From assembly GCA_963775875.1 (NCBI GenBank), contig CAVZKP010000015.1, positions 124,001-188,000 of the forward strand: a stretch of 64,000 nt of DNA, written 5' to 3'. Shown piece by piece: positions 18,316 through 28,520 of this stretch. The notes beneath the pieces were generated by a model. That model ran no database searches, was not told the DNA's origin, and saw nothing but the letters and a program-made list of their open reading frames with translations. The translations under genes were made by a program, and so were the position numbers. The stretch is from AP-15 sp963775875. GTDB lineage: Bacteria; Pseudomonadota; Alphaproteobacteria; ATCC43930; CGMCC-115725. How positions within the stretch are numbered: the first letter of the stretch is position 1; each line of letters begins with the position of its first letter.

Positions 18316-19363
18316 TCACGAGGTTTGCGCGAGCGCAGCCACTTCCGCCCCCTCGCCATCTCGCGCGCGGTCTTCCGCCAGCGCCGCGAACAGCGCGCCC
18401 AGCACCTCCGGCACGCCGGCGCCGGAGACGCCGGACATCGGCATCACCGCGGTGCTGCGACCGGCGGCGCGGCGCAGCTGGCGAATCTTCGTCGTCGATC
18501 GTCTCGGCATCGAGCGCGTCGATCTTGTTCAGCCCGACGATTTCCGGCTTGTCGGCGAGGCCGTGACCGTAGGCGGCGAGCTCCTGGCGGATCGTGCTGT
18601 AGGCGCCCGCGACATCGTCGAGGGTGCCGTCGACGAGATGGAAAATGACCGGACAGCGCTCGACATGGCCGAGAAAGCGGGTGCCGATCCCGATACCCTC
18701 GCTCGCGCCCTCGATCAGCCCCGGCAGATCGGCTACCACCAACTCGTCGTCATGGACCCGCACCACCCCGAGCTGCGGCTTCAAGGTGGTGAACGGGTAG
18801 TCGGCGATCTTCGGCCGGGCCTGCGAGACCGCGGCGAGAAAGGTCGATTTGCCGGCGTTCGGCATGCCGACCAGACCGACATCGGCGATCAGCTTCAGCC
18901 GCAGCCACACCCAGGCCTCTTTGCCCGGCCAGCCGGGATCGGCGCGGCGCGGCGCGCGGTTGGTCGAGCTTTTGTAATGCGCGTTGCCGAACCCGCCATC
19001 GCCGCCGCGCAGCAGCACCAGGCGCTCGCCGGCACAAATCATATCGGCCAGCACCTCCCGGTTTTCCTCGTCCATGATCTGGGTCCCGACCGGAACCCGC
19101 AGGGCCAGCTCGGCGCCACTGGCGCCGCTCTTTTCCCGCCCGGCCCCGCCGCGCCCGTCCGATGCCCGGAAATGCTGGCGATAGCGATAGTCGATCAGGG
19201 TGTTGAGATTATCGGCCGCGACAAACACGATGTCGCCGCCCTTGCCGCCATTGCCGCCATCGGGGCCGCCGAACTCGATGAATTTCTCGCGGCGAAAGCT
19301 CGCCGAACCGCGGCCGCCATCGCCGCTTTTCAGGTAGATCTTGCACTGGTCGAGAAATTTCAT
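18316..19363 (-). CDS. obgE: GTPase Obg/CgtA, apparent frameshift near 18490
   Basis: Ribosome-assembly GTPase. Start MKFLDQCKIYLKSGDGGRG, then the Gly-rich Obg fold, then the G domain: G1 GMPNAGKST, G3 DLPGLIEG, G4 NKID. After DALDAETIDDE the family C-terminus (AVMPMSGVSGAGVPEVLGAL) continues in another frame to a stop at 18316. One base is therefore gained or lost near 18490. Corrected length is about 349 residues. The gene is normally essential, so the frameshift is probably a sequence error. It follows rpmA by 70 bp. Confidence 0.92.
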
Positions 19364-19433
19364 CGCAAACGCCCGCAAAAAAGGGGAACGGCCGGGCCGT
19401 CCCCCTCGGGCTTCGCCAGCTTGGAGGAAACGG

Positions 19434-19718
19434 CTATTCGGCGGCTTCGGCCGCGACCGGCAAGGCTGGCGGAACCACCGACACATAGGTGCGCCCGGCC
19501 AGGCCCTTGTGAAAGCGGACCGCGCCGCCGGTGGTCGCGAACAGGGTGTGGTCGCGGCCGATGCCGACATGCGGGCCGGGATGAAACTTGGTGCCGCGCT
19601 GGCGCACGATGATGTTGCCGGGGATGACCGCCTCACCGCCGAATTTCTTGACCCCGAGCCGCCGGCCCCGGCTATCGCGGCCGTTGCGCGACGATCCGCC
19701 GGCCTTCTTATGCGCCAT
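19434..19718 (-). CDS. rpmA: 50S ribosomal protein L27
   Basis: A 94-residue L27. The N-terminal MAHKKAGGSSRNGRDS tail, which reaches the peptidyl-transferase centre, and the core (GVKKFGGE, GNIIVRQRGTKFHPG, GRDHTLFA) are intact. The start overlaps the end of rplU by 11 bp. Confidence 0.97.
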   Translation of the reverse strand: MAHKKAGGSSRNGRDSRGRRLGVKKFGGEAVIPGNIIVRQRGTKFHPGPHVGIGRDHTLFATTGGAVRFHKGLAGRTYVSVVPPALPVAAEAAE

Positions 19719-20067
19719 CGCTCACTCCTTGCTGGTCCGCGCTGCCCGCCTCGCCGGCGCCTCTGATCGCGGTGATGCGCAACACCGTCTGGTACTGGCG
19801 ATGCCCCCTTTTGCGCCGATAATTGTGCCGCCGCTTCTTTTTGAAGACGATGATTTTCGCCGCGCGGTTCTGCTCGACCACGGTGGCGCTGACCGCGGCG
19901 CCGGCGACCAATGGCGCGCCGGTCGAGACTTCGGCGCCGTCGCCGATCATCAGCACCTGGTCGAAATCGATCACCGCGCCGGGTTCGCCGGCGAGCTTCT
20001 CGACCGCGATGACATCATCCTTGGCGACCTTGTACTGCTTGCCGCCGGTCCGGATCACTGCAAACAT
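19708..20067 (-). CDS. rplU: 50S ribosomal protein L21
   Basis: A 119-residue L21 (MFAVIRTGGKQYKVAKDDVI ... IIVFKKKRRHNYRRKRGHRQ). The short C-terminal extension (GAGEAGSADQQGVSDGA) lies over the rpmA start. It is first in the ribosomal/obgE operon; the 160 bp upstream, shared with the divergent GH42-like gene, should carry its promoter. Confidence 0.97.
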   Translation of the reverse strand: MFAVIRTGGKQYKVAKDDVIAVEKLAGEPGAVIDFDQVLMIGDGAEVSTGAPLVAGAAVSATVVEQNRAAKIIVFKKKRRHNYRRKRGHRQYQTVLRITAIRGAGEAGSADQQGVSDGA

Positions 20068-20227
20068 GCTATCAGCCGATATGGATTGCCGCTCCCCGAA
20101 CGCAACCGCGCGACGGGCGCACGAGGCTCGCGGCTCGATCTGCCGTCCGCGGAGCGCGCACTATAGATGCGCGCCGAGGGCTGTCAATCGAAAGCCGGCA
20201 TCGCGGCAACCGGCGGAGAAGACGGCA

Positions 20228-22807
20228 ATGCCGGACTGGATGATACGGGTTCGCCGTCTGACGATCGCCGCCTTCGCCGGCGCTGCCGCCATTGCCGCTG
20301 TGGCTCGAGCCTCGGCCGACCAGCTGGCGATGCCGCAGACCGTCGAACGCGGCGCGCTGGTCGCTGTCACCTACCGTTTCGACCAGCCGGCCACCGGGCG
20401 CGGCTTTCTCGATGTCGTGTGGACCGATGTCGATGGCCGCGAGGTGGTGCGGCGTCATATCCCGCTCGCTCTCGCCGGCGCCTCGCAGGTGGTTTTTCAT
20501 CTCGACATGCGCCGCGCGGTGACCGTCGAAAATCGGCTCGCCGTGCATCTGTCGCTCGATGGCGTCGACCCTGGCGGCGCCCCGGTGCGTCGCCGCGACG
20601 ATCGGACCCTCTCCTTCGTCGCCTCGCCGCCCGATGACGGGTGGCGCGATTATCAGATCGTCATGTGGCAGGGGCAGACTGCGGCCGGCTATGACGCGCT
20701 GAAGCGGCTCGGCGTCACCGCCGGCGTGGTCGAGGCCAATCATCGCAGCGAACAGGACACCTATGCGGCGGCCGAGCTCGCTCCTCTGCTCGAACATGAT
20801 TTGCGCTTTTATCTCGAAAATATCGCCACCGATTTTTATTCGCCCTATCACCGATGGTCGGGCGATCGCCCGGTCAACTGGCGCTTTCTCGCGGCCGAGG
20901 CGCTGCATCGGCAGAAGCCCGACGACATTGCCGCCTTCATGCGCGATCCCAGCCTGTCCGATCCGGCCTGGCTGGCCGAAATTCGCGCGCGGGTAACCCG
21001 GGACGTGCAGGCGCTGCGCGGCTATCGGCCGCTCTACTACAGCCTCGGCGATGAAACCGGGATCGCCGACCTGTCCAGCTTCTGGGATTTCGACTTTTCG
21101 ACGCCTTCCCTTGCGGCCATGCGGATCTGGCTGAAACAGCGATATGGCGGGCTGAGCGCGCTGAACCGCGAGTGGGGATCCCGGTTTCAGCGCTGGCCGG
21201 ACGTCGTGCCGCCGACCACCGACCAGGCGGTCGCCCAGTCCGGTCAGAATTTCGCGGCATGGGCCGACTTCAAGGAATGGATGGACGTCGCCTTCGCCGG
21301 CGCTCTCGCCGATGGCACCGCCGCCGTTCACGCCGCCGATCCACGGGCCCTGTCGGCGATCGAGGGCGCGCAGGTTCCGGGCTGGGGCGGCTATGACTAT
21401 TCCCGCCTGGCGCGCAGCGTCGATGTCATCGAGCCCTATGATCATGGCGACAATATCGAAACGCTGCGCTCGCTCAACCCCAGGCTGGTTTTGCTGACGA
21501 CCCTCTTTGTCAGCGGCGCGCAAGCGACCTACCGCGTCTGGCACGAATTGCTGGAGGGAACGCGCGGGCTGATCTTGTGGGACGACAACCACGAATTCGC
21601 GGCGCCGGACGGCAGAATCGGCGCGCGAGGCCGGCAGGCCGCCGCCTATTTCGGCGAGATCCGCGGCGGGCTCGGCGCGTTGCTGATCAACGTCCGGCGG
21701 CACACCGACCCGGTTGCCGTACTCTATTCGCCGGCGAGCATGCGGGTCGAATGGCTGCTCGACCGCCGGGCGCAAAGCCGGCAGCAAACCGCTGGGGAAG
21801 CGGGGTCGCGGCGATTTGGCGCTGCCGGCCGCGCCGCGTCCGGCAATTTCGTGCGGATCCTCGAACATCTGGGGGTGCAGCCGGTTTTTGTCGCCGCGGA
21901 GCAGGTGGGCAGGGGCGAGCTGCGCCGCCGCGGCTTTCGGCTGCTGATGCTGCCCCACTCGCTTGCCCTGTCGCGGCGCGAGGCCGCGGCGATCCGCGAC
22001 TTTGTCGAACAAGGCGGCATCGCCGTTGCCGATGGCGAGCCGGGTCTGTTCGACGGGCACGGGCGCCGGGCGGCAAAGCCGATGCTGTCCGACGTCTTTT
22101 CAATCCCGGCTGCCGGCTCGGCGGCGGGTGCGGCTTTTGGCGCGGGACGGGCGCTTTATCTTGATCCGTCGCCGGCACCGAGCGACCCGGCCCGGATCAG
22201 CCAGATCCTCTCGCTGGCCGGCGTCGAGCCGCTGTTTCCGATAATTCGAGCCGATGGCGGCGTGCCGCAGGATGTCGAAACCCATAGCTTCGCGGCTGGG
22301 CCGACGACGATCCTCGCCCTGCAGCGCGACCTGCCCGCGCCGCCCGCGGCAATCCCGGCTCCGGCCGGTCCCGGCGGCCGGGAAGCCGTTATCGTCAAGC
22401 TGGCTCATCGGTTCGAGGTTTACGATATTCGCCGGCGGCGGGCGCTGGGCCGGACCGATCGGGTCGCGCTCGAACTCGCCCCCGCCGAGCCTGTCCTGCT
22501 GGCTTTGTCGAAGCGACCGCTCGCGCCGCCTGCGCTGACCGGGCCGCGCCGCGCATCCCTCGGCGCCAACGTCGAATTCTGCCTGCGTTCCGGTTTGCCG
22601 GGCGCGTTTGATGTCATCCATTTCGAGGTCGTCGATCCCGACGGCAATCTCGTCGCGCATTATTCCGGCAACCTGCTCGCGCCCCGCGGCGCGGCGGTGG
22701 CGCTGCTCCCCCTGGCGGTCAACGACAAAACCGGCCTATGGAAAATCCGCGCTCGAGATGTCCTCACCGGCGCGGTTGCGGCCACGGAATTGGCCGTCGG
22801 CGATTGA
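20228..22807 (+). CDS. Exported GH42-like (beta-galactosidase-fold) protein
   Basis: An 859-residue protein. The signal peptide (residues ~8-30, RLTIAAFAGAAAIAAVARASA) is followed by an N-terminal beta domain, a TIM-barrel region (~130-480) and a Rossmann-like trimerisation-type domain (~520-700). The barrel has the YYSLGDETG motif at the position where GH42 enzymes carry the acid/base Glu. The GLILWDDN segment lies near the expected second catalytic position, but I cannot name the nucleophile. Substrate unknown. It is divergent from rplU and probably co-transcribed with the next gene, 186 bp downstream. Confidence 0.72.
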   Translation: MPDWMIRVRRLTIAAFAGAAAIAAVARASADQLAMPQTVERGALVAVTYRFDQPATGRGFLDVVWTDVDGREVVRRHIPLALAGASQVVFHLDMRRAVTVENRLAVHLSLDGVDPGGAPVRRRDDRTLSFVASPPDDGWRDYQIVMWQGQTAAGYDALKRLGVTAGVVEANHRSEQDTYAAAELAPLLEHDLRFYLENIATDFYSPYHRWSGDRPVNWRFLAAEALHRQKPDDIAAFMRDPSLSDPAWLAEIRARVTRDVQALRGYRPLYYSLGDETGIADLSSFWDFDFSTPSLAAMRIWLKQRYGGLSALNREWGSRFQRWPDVVPPTTDQAVAQSGQNFAAWADFKEWMDVAFAGALADGTAAVHAADPRALSAIEGAQVPGWGGYDYSRLARSVDVIEPYDHGDNIETLRSLNPRLVLLTTLFVSGAQATYRVWHELLEGTRGLILWDDNHEFAAPDGRIGARGRQAAAYFGEIRGGLGALLINVRRHTDPVAVLYSPASMRVEWLLDRRAQSRQQTAGEAGSRRFGAAGRAASGNFVRILEHLGVQPVFVAAEQVGRGELRRRGFRLLMLPHSLALSRREAAAIRDFVEQGGIAVADGEPGLFDGHGRRAAKPMLSDVFSIPAAGSAAGAAFGAGRALYLDPSPAPSDPARISQILSLAGVEPLFPIIRADGGVPQDVETHSFAAGPTTILALQRDLPAPPAAIPAPAGPGGREAVIVKLAHRFEVYDIRRRRALGRTDRVALELAPAEPVLLALSKRPLAPPALTGPRRASLGANVEFCLRSGLPGAFDVIHFEVVDPDGNLVAHYSGNLLAPRGAAVALLPLAVNDKTGLWKIRARDVLTGAVAATELAVGD

Positions 22808-22834
22808 ACCCCCGTCACCGCACAACCGCATCCG

Positions 22835-22853
22835 CCCGCCTCGCGGAGGCGGG
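22835..22853. repeat. GC-rich hairpin after the GH42-like gene
   Basis: CCCGCCTC-GCG-GAGGCGGG, a perfect 8-bp stem. No T-run follows, so it is not a typical intrinsic terminator; it may attenuate or process the transcript between two same-strand genes. Confidence 0.45.
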
Positions 22854-22993
22854 TCGCCGCTGACCTCGGTGCGCCTTCCCCGGCGCGGCGCGACATGCTA
22901 TGATAGGGTCAATGAATTATTAACCCGTGCAACGGGCAGGCGCCGGGCTCGCTCGGGCCGGGCTTCCGAGCGGCGATCCGCTGGGGCTGGTAA

Positions 22994-24439
22994 ATGGACA
23001 AGGTGCTTTTACTGGAATTCAACGAGATCTGTCCGCCCTTGCTCGAGCGGTGGATCGCGGCAGGGAAGCTGCCGAATTTCGCGGCTTTGCATCAGTCGTC
23101 GCAGGTGTTCACCACCCTCGCTGACGAAGTCGATCCGGTCCATCTCGAGCCGTGGATTCAGTGGTATTCCATTCACACCGGGTTGCCTTATTCCCAGCAT
23201 CAGGTGTTTCATCTGACCGATGGGCCAAAGGCCGGCCATCCCGATCTGTGGCACGAGCTGCGCGGGCTCGGCAAATCGGTGATGAACTGTTCGAGCATGA
23301 ATGCCCGCGCCATTTCAGGCGAACGGACGTTTTTTCTGCCCGATCCGTGGTGCGCCGGCGAGCCGTCCTTCCCCGCGGAACTCGACATCTTCAAGAGTGT
23401 CGTCTCCCAGGGCGTCCAGGAATACAGCCGCGGCATCGGCGCGGTGCCGCCGCGCCGGCTCGCTGGATTTTTGGCGTTCCTCGCCGGGCACGGGCTCTCC
23501 GCCCCGACTGTGGCGGCGATATTGCGCCAGCTCGTCGAGGAACGGTTGGTCCGCAGAGATGTCGGCTGGAAACGCACGGCTCTCGCCGATCGGCTCCAGT
23601 TCGACGTGTTCCGGCATTATTACCGCCGGCTGCGGCCGGATTTCGCCACGTTCTTTATCAACAGCACCGCCCATCTGCAGCATGCCTATTGGCGGCATAT
23701 GGACCCCGGACCATTTTCGCTCAAACCGTCGGCCGCGGAGCTCGATACCTATGGCGACGCCGTGCTGTTCGGCTATCAGGCGATGGATCGGTTGCTTCAG
23801 GGGTTTTCGGCGCTGGCCGACGACCGGACCGTCATCATCCTGTGTTCGGGTCTGAGCCAGCAGCCGTTTCTGAAACGGGAGAGCCGCGGCGGACAGCATT
23901 TCTACCGGCTGCGCGACCCCGCCGGTTTCTGTCGCCTGCTCGGGATCGCGCCCACCTTGATCGAGCCGGTGATGACCCATCAGTACCTGCTGCGCTTTGC
24001 CGAACGCAGCGAGGCCGCCGGCGCCATGGCCGCCCTCCAATCCGTTCGCTGTGCCGGCGACCCGGTATTCGGGGTAGAGCTTTCCGATGATCGCTCGCTC
24101 GCCTTCGGCTGTCAGATCTTTGACAAGGTCGCGTCCGATCCGGAGCTGAGCGGCTTGCGGGGCGCCAACGACACCGTGCGCTTCTTCGATGCGCTATACC
24201 CGATCGCTGCGGTCAAGAGCGCACAGCACCATCCCGAAGGCGTCTTATGGATCCGCTGCCCTGAGCATCGGGTGCATCAGGAGCCGGTATCGATCCTCGA
24301 TATCGCGCCGACGATCTGCGATCTGGTCGGGGTTCGCGCCAACCCCGCCTGGCCCGGGGGCAGCCTCGTGCCCCGGTTCCAGGCCGGTCCGCCGGCTGAT
24401 GCACCGGAAGCGGCGGTCTCGCTCGAACTCGCGCGCTGA
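22994..24439 (+). CDS. Alkaline-phosphatase-fold protein, LLEFNE subgroup
   Basis: A 481-residue cytoplasmic-looking protein without signal peptide. It starts MDKVLLLEFNEICPPLLERW and continues GKLPNFAAL, the pattern of phosphodiesterase/nucleotide-pyrophosphatase-like proteins. The strand that normally ends in the first metal-binding Asp reads EFNE here. Other superfamily features are SILDIAPTICDLVG near the C-terminus and TFFINSTAHLQHAYW in the middle. Catalytic activity is therefore uncertain. Members often sit near surface-polysaccharide genes, and the GH42-like gene lies immediately upstream. Confidence 0.7.
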   Translation: MDKVLLLEFNEICPPLLERWIAAGKLPNFAALHQSSQVFTTLADEVDPVHLEPWIQWYSIHTGLPYSQHQVFHLTDGPKAGHPDLWHELRGLGKSVMNCSSMNARAISGERTFFLPDPWCAGEPSFPAELDIFKSVVSQGVQEYSRGIGAVPPRRLAGFLAFLAGHGLSAPTVAAILRQLVEERLVRRDVGWKRTALADRLQFDVFRHYYRRLRPDFATFFINSTAHLQHAYWRHMDPGPFSLKPSAAELDTYGDAVLFGYQAMDRLLQGFSALADDRTVIILCSGLSQQPFLKRESRGGQHFYRLRDPAGFCRLLGIAPTLIEPVMTHQYLLRFAERSEAAGAMAALQSVRCAGDPVFGVELSDDRSLAFGCQIFDKVASDPELSGLRGANDTVRFFDALYPIAAVKSAQHHPEGVLWIRCPEHRVHQEPVSILDIAPTICDLVGVRANPAWPGGSLVPRFQAGPPADAPEAAVSLELAR

Positions 24440-24443
24440 CCGC

Positions 24444-25143
24444 TCAGGCGGCGTCGACCAGGACCAGTTCGGCATCCTCGATCGCGCGAATCCGCAATTC
24501 GGGCTCGTCGCGGATGGCCGCGCCATCGCGGGCGTCGAGCCTGACGCCGTTGATCTCGACCGAGCCCCTGGCCGGGACGAGATAGCCGTGGCGCTCGCGC
24601 CCCAGCGGATAGAGGGCGGTTTCTCCGGCATGCAAGGTCGCGCCCAGCACCCGCGCATCGGTGCGGATCGGCAACGCCTCGGCATCCTCCTGCGAAGCCG
24701 CTGGCCAAGGCGACGAAACGGCCGGAACGATCGCCCTTGGGAAACGGCCGGGTGCCCCAGCTCGGCGCTCGGCCGCGGGCCGTCGGCAGGATCCAGATCT
24801 GAAACAGCTTCGTCGTCTCCGGCTCCCGATTGTATTCGGCATGGCGGATGCCGGTGCCGGCGCTCATCACCTGCACATCGCCGGCTTCGGTGCGGCCCTT
24901 GTTGCCGAGGCTGTCCTCATGGGTCACCGCTCCCTCGGTCACATAGGTGATAATCTCCATATCCGCATGCGGATGCGGCGGAAAGCCGGTGTCGGGGGCG
25001 ATCGCGTCGTCGTTCCACACCCGCAGCCGGCCCCAGCTCATCCGCTCGGGGTCCTGGTACTCGGCGAACGAGAAATGATGCCTGGTGTCGAGCCAGCCAT
25101 GGTTCGCCCCGCCCAGGCGCTGAAAGGGTCTGCGTTCGATCAT
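24444..25143 (-). CDS. Pirin family protein (YhhW-like), apparent frameshift near 24690
   Basis: Bicupin protein; pirins bind a metal, and some have quercetinase activity. The N-terminal cupin is clear: WLDTRHHFSF, then FPPHPHADMEIITYV with the His/Glu ligands, VMSAGTGIRHAEYN and FQIWILP. After GRFVALASGF the frame changes, and the C-terminal cupin (VLGATLHAGETALYPLG ... AEDAELVLVDAA-like end) reads in the neighbouring frame. Corrected length is ~232 residues, normal. It converges with the previous gene (4 bp apart). Confidence 0.85.
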
Positions 25144-25357
25144 TTTGCTGTCTCCGGCTTGCGGGGCGGCTCCGCGCCCCGGTCATGGCCCTTCAGATCG
25201 GGCGCGCCGGGTCGATTTGAAAGAGCGACAGGCCAGCCCCGCCCGGCACGCAGACCGCCCGCCTCGCGCCGGCTGGCTCGAAATCACCCGCGCTGTCTCG
25301 GGGGACATGGCCGGGCGGCGACCGGATGGCCGCCCGGCATCGGCCGGCGCCGGGAAT

Positions 25358-26432
25358 TCAGCCGGCGGCTTTTTTGCGATTGGCGGCGAGCCGGGCATCG
25401 ACCGTCGCCACGGTCTGGTCGACGGTGGCGTTGCGCATGCCGAATTGTCCGCCGATCGTCTGTACCAGCCGGTCGGTCCGCTCGATATTGGGTGCGCCAT
25501 TGTCGAGCGCGCGCGCCGCCGATGACGGCCGCACCAGATCGCGCGCCGCGGCGGCGTATTTTTCGAACGGCACCAGATCGTTCGCCGACGCTCCCATCTT
25601 TTCGCGACAGCCCGGTTACCCAGTTATAGACCGCGCGCGACGCATCCGGGTCGTTGTGCACCGCCTCGGCGATGGTGATCGAGCCGTCCGGCCGGACGCA
25701 GCGGTAATTGCCGGTCAGCAGCATCGCCCATTTGGCCAGCGGCACGAAAATCGAGTCATGCACCTTGAGCTTGACCGGCAGATCGATGGCCGCGCCGTCG
25801 CCGGGATCATAGCGGACCGCCTCGATATCCGCCTGCATTTGGCGCAGCATGGCGGTGTGCGAATCGGCGGCGAAGCGGGCCGCCTTGAAGTTGGTCGGCA
25901 GGGTCACCTGCAGCACATTGATCTTTTCGCCGGGCGGCCGGATCGCCTGCGGGTCCGGGCTGCACAGGGTCGAAAGCCCCGGCTCGAAATTGTCCCACAC
26001 GCCGGCATCGGTATAGCAGGGCTTCAGCGGGTCGGTGGCCAGGCCGGGGATGCGCTTCAGATAGGGCAGGGGCGGCATGTTCATGATCGACATGCACGGC
26101 ACCCGCTTTTTTGCCACCGCGTCGAGCAGTTCGCGCACGCCGGGCGAGCGGTATTGCGGCTCCTGCATCGCCAGCACCACCAGATCGTAATCGGCCGGGT
26201 CGACATCGCCGGGGCCGGCGGCCCGCAGGCTGCCCGGCAGTTTTCGCGAGTCGAGCTCGATCGGCTCCTTCCGGCCGCGGATCGGCAGGCGCACCCGGGC
26301 GCCGTCATTGTTGAACGCCTCGATCTCGGCCGGCAGGCAGACCAGGGTGATCTTGTGCCCGCCAAACAGCAGCTTGGTCGCCAGCAGCGAGCCGTACGAG
26401 GCCCCCATCATCAATACGTTGTAAGCGGTCAT
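25358..26432 (-). CDS. Ketopantoate reductase (ApbA/PanE)-like protein, apparent frameshift near 25600
   Basis: A ~357-residue NAD(P)-dependent reductase. ATG 26432 is chosen because GGAGG lies 7 bases upstream. The Rossmann start is MTAYNVLMMGASYGSLLATK. YDLVVLAMQEPQY, GKINVLQVTLPTNFK-like and FVPLAKWAMLLTGNYRC segments follow. At NWVTGLS the frame shifts, and the C-terminal ~80 residues (GASANDLVPFEKYAAAARDL ... ANRKKAAG) are in another frame. It is longer than typical PanE (~300), and true ketopantoate activity is uncertain. Confidence 0.72.
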
Positions 26433-26502
26433 GGCCTTTCCTCCCAAACCGGGCGCGAGCCCGGTGCGCTGTCGAATTGCCCGCGACCTTGCCGGATGGC
26501 GG

Positions 26503-27397
26503 CTATTTAGGCAAGGCTCCAGGCTCGGCGGCGAGGATCGCGGCGAGCCCGGCGCGATAATCGGGATAGCGCAGGACGGCGCCCAGCTCGCGCTTGATCA
26601 ATCCGTTTCGCACCCGCTTGTTGTCGTCGTAGAAGCTCAGCGCCATCGGCGACAGCCCGGCCTCGGCGAGCGGCATCAGCGGCGGCGCCGGCACGCCGAG
26701 CAGGCGCGGCGGCATGGGCCACCACCGCCTCCGGCGCGGCCGGCTCGTCGTCGCAGACATTGTAGACCGCGCCAGGCCGCGGCTGGCCGATCGAGGCCAG
26801 CAGCACCCGCGCCAGATCCTCGACATGGATGCGCGAGAATACCTGGCCGGGTCGGTCGATCCGCCGGGCGGTGCCGGCGCGCAACGCCGCGAACGGGCTG
26901 CGGCCGGGGCCATAGATCGCGGCCAGCCGGAAGATATGAACCGGTACGCCGCGGTCGCGCCACAAATCGAGCCAGCCCTGCTCGGCGATCACCCGGCGCC
27001 GGCCGCGCTCGCCGCTCGGCCGCAATGCCGCGCTCTCATCGACCCAGCCGCCGCCGCGATCGCCATAGACGCCGGTGGTCGACAGATAGCCGAGCCAGGC
27101 GAGCCCGGGCAGTTCGGCGATGTCGCCGCCATGGCGGTCGAGCACCGGATCGCCGGCGCTATCGGGCGGCGCCGAGACCAGCACATGGGTGACCCCGCTG
27201 AAGGCTCCGGCGGCGAGCGGCCGGTCGCGGTCGAACGGCAATGCGGCAAAGCCGAGCGCCCGCAGCGCCGCCGCTTTGTCGGCGCTGCGGCAGGTGCCGG
27301 TGACACGCCACCCGTCGCCGGCGATCATCCGCGCCAATGCCAGCGCGCTATAGCCGAGGCCAAAGCAGAACAGATGCCGGGTCGCCGGGTTCACCAT
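26503..27397 (-). CDS. NAD(P)-dependent epimerase/SDR (YeeZ-like), apparent frameshift near 26715
   Basis: Extended-SDR-like protein. Seen: FCFGLGYSALALARMI (dinucleotide-binding loop), YLSTTGVYGDRGGGWVDE (catalytic-type Thr/Tyr region), RLAAIYGPGRSPFAALRAG and FSRIHVEDLARVLLASI. At PEAVVAHAAA the frame changes, and the family C-terminus (SFYDDNKRVRN, LRYPDYRAGLAAI) reads in another frame to 26503. Corrected length is ~297 residues. Substrate not inferable. It is divergent from the TPR gene. Confidence 0.8.
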
Positions 27398-27650
27398 GGC
27401 GCCGCGTCATCGCCATGCCGCGCCCGGAAGTTCTCGATGGCGCCTCGGCCGGCATCGCAAGTCGCGGCGCCGCTGCTCATGCCCGCGCATGACCAAAGGC
27501 GAAGGCAGACCCCGGGGCCGATCGCCCGCTTACTGCTCATGATCCTTACTCGCGACGGCGGATCCGACGCCTGCGATGGTAACCCGCCGCGCGATTCCGC
27601 GGCAACGCCGCGCCGTGCTATGGGTAGCGGCGAACAGCACGGTGAGGGGA

Positions 27651-28520
27651 ATGCGGGCAGTCTGGCGACGGGCGCGCAGCGGCCGGTTTTTCCAGCTGCT
27701 GCTGCCGCTGCTGTTGGCCGCGACCGATGCGGCGGCGGACGCGACCAAGCCGGCGGCACCGCCGCCGGTGCCGGCGGGCCCGCCAGTTTCGGCGGCAGCG
27801 GATGCCCAGACCTACGCCCGCTGCATGAACCTCACCCGGCAGAACCCGCGCGAGGCGCAGAGCCTGGCGCGGGCCTGGTTCGCCCATGGCGGGGCGCATC
27901 CGGCCGAGCATTGCGCCGCGGTGGCATTGATCGCGCTCGGCAGCTATCGGGAGGGGGCAACCCATCTCGAGGCGCTGGCCAAGGCGATGACGACGGCGCC
28001 GGCGTCGCTGCGCGCCGATGTGCTCGACCAGGCCGGGCAGGCCTGGCTGCTGGCCGGCGATCCGGTGCGCGCCTATGCGGCGGCCGGCGAGGCGGTAGCC
28101 CTGCAGCCGGGCGATCCCGATCTGTTGATCGACCGCGCCGAAGCGGCGGCCTCGGCTGGCTATTACGACCGAGCCATCGGCGACCTCGACCGGGTGCTGC
28201 AGACCCACCCCAACCGGGTCGATGCGCTGATCTATCGCGCCTCGGCCTATCGCGCCCTCGACCGCCTCGACCCGGCGCGCGCCGATATCGACAACGCGCT
28301 GGCGCAGCAACCGCATTCGGCCGCGGCGTTGCTCGAGCGCGGCAATATCCGCCGCCTCGAAGGCGATACCGCCGGCGCCCGCAGCGATTGGCAGGAGATC
28401 GGCCGGGTCGCCCCCGGCAGCCCGGAAGACATGGCGGCGCGGGCCAACCTCGAGCATCTCGCCGCCGGCGACGCCAGCGTCCCGCCGGCCACCCCGATCG
28501 GCAAGGCGCCGCCGCAATGA
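27651..28520 (+). CDS. TPR-repeat exported protein
   Basis: A 289-residue protein. ATG 27651 has GGTGAGGGGA directly upstream. The N-terminal hydrophobic segment (FFQLLLPLLLAATDAAADA) is a signal peptide, followed by a Pro/Ala linker and TPR units from ~70 to 265 (DLLIDRAEAAASAGYYDRAI, DALIYRASAYRALDRLDPAR). The stop overlaps the xylanase start (ATGA), so the two products are probably made together. Confidence 0.82.
   Translation: MRAVWRRARSGRFFQLLLPLLLAATDAAADATKPAAPPPVPAGPPVSAAADAQTYARCMNLTRQNPREAQSLARAWFAHGGAHPAEHCAAVALIALGSYREGATHLEALAKAMTTAPASLRADVLDQAGQAWLLAGDPVRAYAAAGEAVALQPGDPDLLIDRAEAAASAGYYDRAIGDLDRVLQTHPNRVDALIYRASAYRALDRLDPARADIDNALAQQPHSAAALLERGNIRRLEGDTAGARSDWQEIGRVAPGSPEDMAARANLEHLAAGDASVPPATPIGKAPPQ

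Noticed and set aside
22835..22853. Intrinsic terminator after the GH42-like gene
   Set aside because: A good stem but no following T-run; kept only as a hairpin.
26714..28516. Very long open frame leading into the GH10 xylanase
   Set aside because: It is antisense to the SDR gene and out of frame with the TPR gene; the conserved protein begins at the 28517 ATG, which overlaps the TPR stop.
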